From contig JAWLCG010000107.1 in NCBI GenBank assembly GCA_041687295.1, forward strand, positions 1 to 13,212: DNA of 13,212 bases, in the 5' to 3' direction. The notes beneath the pieces were generated by a model, which did not search any database, was not told the origin of the DNA, and worked only from the letters and a program-made list of their open reading frames with translations. The stretch comes from JAWLCG01 sp041687295 (GTDB taxonomy: Bacteria; Planctomycetota; Phycisphaerae; SM23-33; FEN-1343). This document shows positions 12,210-13,212 of the stretch, one piece after another (position 1 is the stretch's first letter; each line of letters starts with the position of its first letter). The translations under genes and the position numbers were made by a program.

Positions 12210-12878
12210 TTACCGCATGACCCAGCCGTCGGCCAGCCGCTGGGCCTGGGCCGTCAGGCGGGCACCGGCCTCGCCGGGCAGGCGGTAGGTCACCTGGCGG
12301 GTCTTGTGCAGGACGATCTGGCGGGTCTGGAGCTGCTCGAGCTCGCCGGTCTCGGGGTTGACCCGCTGGAGCGTGATGGGCATCGGCAGCGTGTCGACCG
12401 CCCGCTCGCCGCTCAGGCCGCTGATGAACAGGTCGAACACGCGGGCCTCGGGGTCGATGTCGGTGAAGATGGCCACGCCGTCGCGGGCGTTGTCCTCGCC
12501 CTGGAGCAGTCGGCCGGCGATGGCCGTCGAGGGCTCCAGCAGCGGGTTGTTGTGCCGCTGCACGATCGCCTGGTAGACGCTCGGCGAGACGCCCTGGCCG
12601 GCGCGGAGGACCTGCCCGGTGTCGGTGTAGAGGGTAAACTCGGGCACGAAGGTGCGATCGGCGCCGGTGCGGTTGGTGACCGTGTACAGGACGTACCAGT
12701 AGGTCTGCACGCCCGCCTGCCCGGGCACCTCCACGCGGATCGGCGTGGGGTCGCGGAATTCCAGGTCCAGCTCCCACTCGCTGGAGAACTGCTTGGGCTT
12801 GGGCGCCGAGTGCGCCAGCGGGGCCACCAGGGCCACGGCGACCAGGGCCATCAGGCCCAGTCCAGCCAGACGTTTCAT
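12210..12878 (-). CDS. Exported protein of unknown function
   Basis: I do not recognise a named family. The 222-residue protein has a standard signal peptide: MKRLAGLG, a hydrophobic core to about residue 20, and a likely cut after AHSA (residue 25). The mature part is rich in beta-type alternation: YWYVLYTVTNRTGADRTFVPEF and LYTDTGQV suggest an Ig-like or beta-sandwich fold, followed by ARVFDLFISGLSG and a C-terminal charged stretch (RQIVLHKTRQVTYRLPG). There are no cysteines for disulfides, no catalytic motif and no membrane anchor after the signal. The start is well supported: AAGGAG 7 bases before the ATG at 12878 and a promoter at 12925-12954. It has its own promoter and a hairpin at the end, so it looks like a single-gene unit beside rpmA rather than part of that cluster. 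Confidence 0.85.
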   Translation of the reverse strand: MKRLAGLGLMALVAVALVAPLAHSAPKPKQFSSEWELDLEFRDPTPIRVEVPGQAGVQTYWYVLYTVTNRTGADRTFVPEFTLYTDTGQVLRAGQGVSPSVYQAIVQRHNNPLLEPSTAIAGRLLQGEDNARDGVAIFTDIDPEARVFDLFISGLSGERAVDTLPMPITLQRVNPETGELEQLQTRQIVLHKTRQVTYRLPGEAGARLTAQAQRLADGWVMR

Positions 12879-12924
12879 AAGACCACTCCTTGCCAGGTTC
12901 TGTCGAGGCGTGTACTGAGCCGTC

Positions 12925-12954
12925 AGTATGGCCCAAACCCGCCTCGGCTGTCAA
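12925..12954 (-). promoter_or_regulatory. Sigma-70-type promoter for the exported-protein gene
   Basis: On the minus strand TTGACA (12954-12949), 18-base spacer, CATACT (12930-12925). The ten bases ATACTGACGG at the -10 region are identical to those of the rpmA promoter, followed in both by one variable base and TC. Confidence 0.75.
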
Positions 12955-12990
12955 CAGCAAGATTGGACGGACCGGCCGGGGGGGCAGCCA

Positions 12991-13142
12991 GTAGGGTGTG
13001 CAGGTCCTCGCCGCCGCGCAGCGGAGGCGGGGTTCTGCACACGCAACCCTGGCGCCACGCGCCCCGATCGGCCCTCGCCGCCTTCGTTCCGTGTGCAGAA
13101 CCTGTCCGGCGCTACGCTTCGGACAGAACCTGCACACCCTAC
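12991..13142. repeat. GTAGG-type paired-hairpin intergenic repeat (copy 3)
   Basis: Outer ends gtagggtgtgcaggt (12991-13005) and its exact reverse complement (13128-13142) form a 15-bp inverted repeat. Inner strings ggttctgcacacg (13031-13043) and cgtgtgcagaacc (13090-13102) form a perfect 13-bp one. The two are in register, giving 53-base arms with about 42 of 53 positions matched and a 46-base loop. Each arm also folds alone (tgtgcag with ctgcaca). The architecture equals copy 1 at 1010-1112 but the stem sequence differs. Confidence 0.85.
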
Positions 13143-13188
13143 CTCTAAAGAGGCTCTCATCCCAATTGGTTGGCGAGGAGAAACCCTC

Positions 13189-13205
13189 CTGGGGCTCTGC
13201 CCCAG
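13189..13205. repeat. Hairpin at the right edge
   Basis: ctggggc (13189-13195) and gccccag (13199-13205) form a 7-bp stem with a 3-base loop. No gene is visible in 13143-13212; this may be part of a longer repeat or a terminator cut off by the window edge. Confidence 0.45.
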
Positions 13206-13212
13206 AGGCCGG

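Overview
This is a very GC-rich (roughly 70%) window from a bacterium. It is most likely a member of the Planctomycetota, probably a Phycisphaerae-type lineage. That placement is inferred from the N-terminal LEPR-XLL-type motif (LEALEPRLLLS) on a secreted protein with a dockerin, the mix of secreted and intracellular glycoside hydrolases, and the many GC-rich hairpin repeats between genes. No rRNA or other marker here fixes the taxonomy.

Layout. (1) 2-919 (+): 3' part of a class II fructose-bisphosphate aldolase, followed by a 14-bp hairpin. (2) 972-1265: a gene-free gap holding a GTAGG-type paired-hairpin repeat. (3) 1266-3500 (+): a secreted parallel beta-helix protein with an Ig-like region and a dockerin. 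(4) 3501-3802: a convergent junction with 23-bp tandem units, a 96-bp dispersed block and a perfect 27-bp inverted repeat. (5) 3803-5593 (-): a GH20 beta-N-acetylhexosaminidase without a signal peptide. (6) 5803-8091 (+): an exported GH5-like (clan A) hydrolase, divergent from the GH20 gene. (7) 8092-8580: a second convergent junction with a 94%-identical copy of the 96-bp block and other short repeats. (8) 8581-12878 (-): a housekeeping cluster read right to left: exported unknown protein, rpmA (bL27), obg, coaX, and an mnmE-like GTPase. (9) 12879-13212: a promoter, a second large GTAGG-type repeat and a hairpin at the edge.

How the genes work together. The three genes from 1266 to 8091 look like a small carbohydrate-degradation neighbourhood: a surface beta-helix/dockerin protein, an exported hydrolase and an internal hexosaminidase. 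No substrate can be named. The minus-strand cluster is ribosome, coenzyme A and tRNA housekeeping. coaX and mnmE are directly adjacent and probably translationally coupled. rpmA has a near-consensus promoter and a good intrinsic terminator before obg.

Most interesting points: a 133-bp MITE-like element with inverted ends and a TA duplication that sits in frame inside the mnmE-like gene and adds 45 codons; a family of GTAGG paired-hairpin repeats at three sites; and matching repeat cassettes at both convergent gene junctions.
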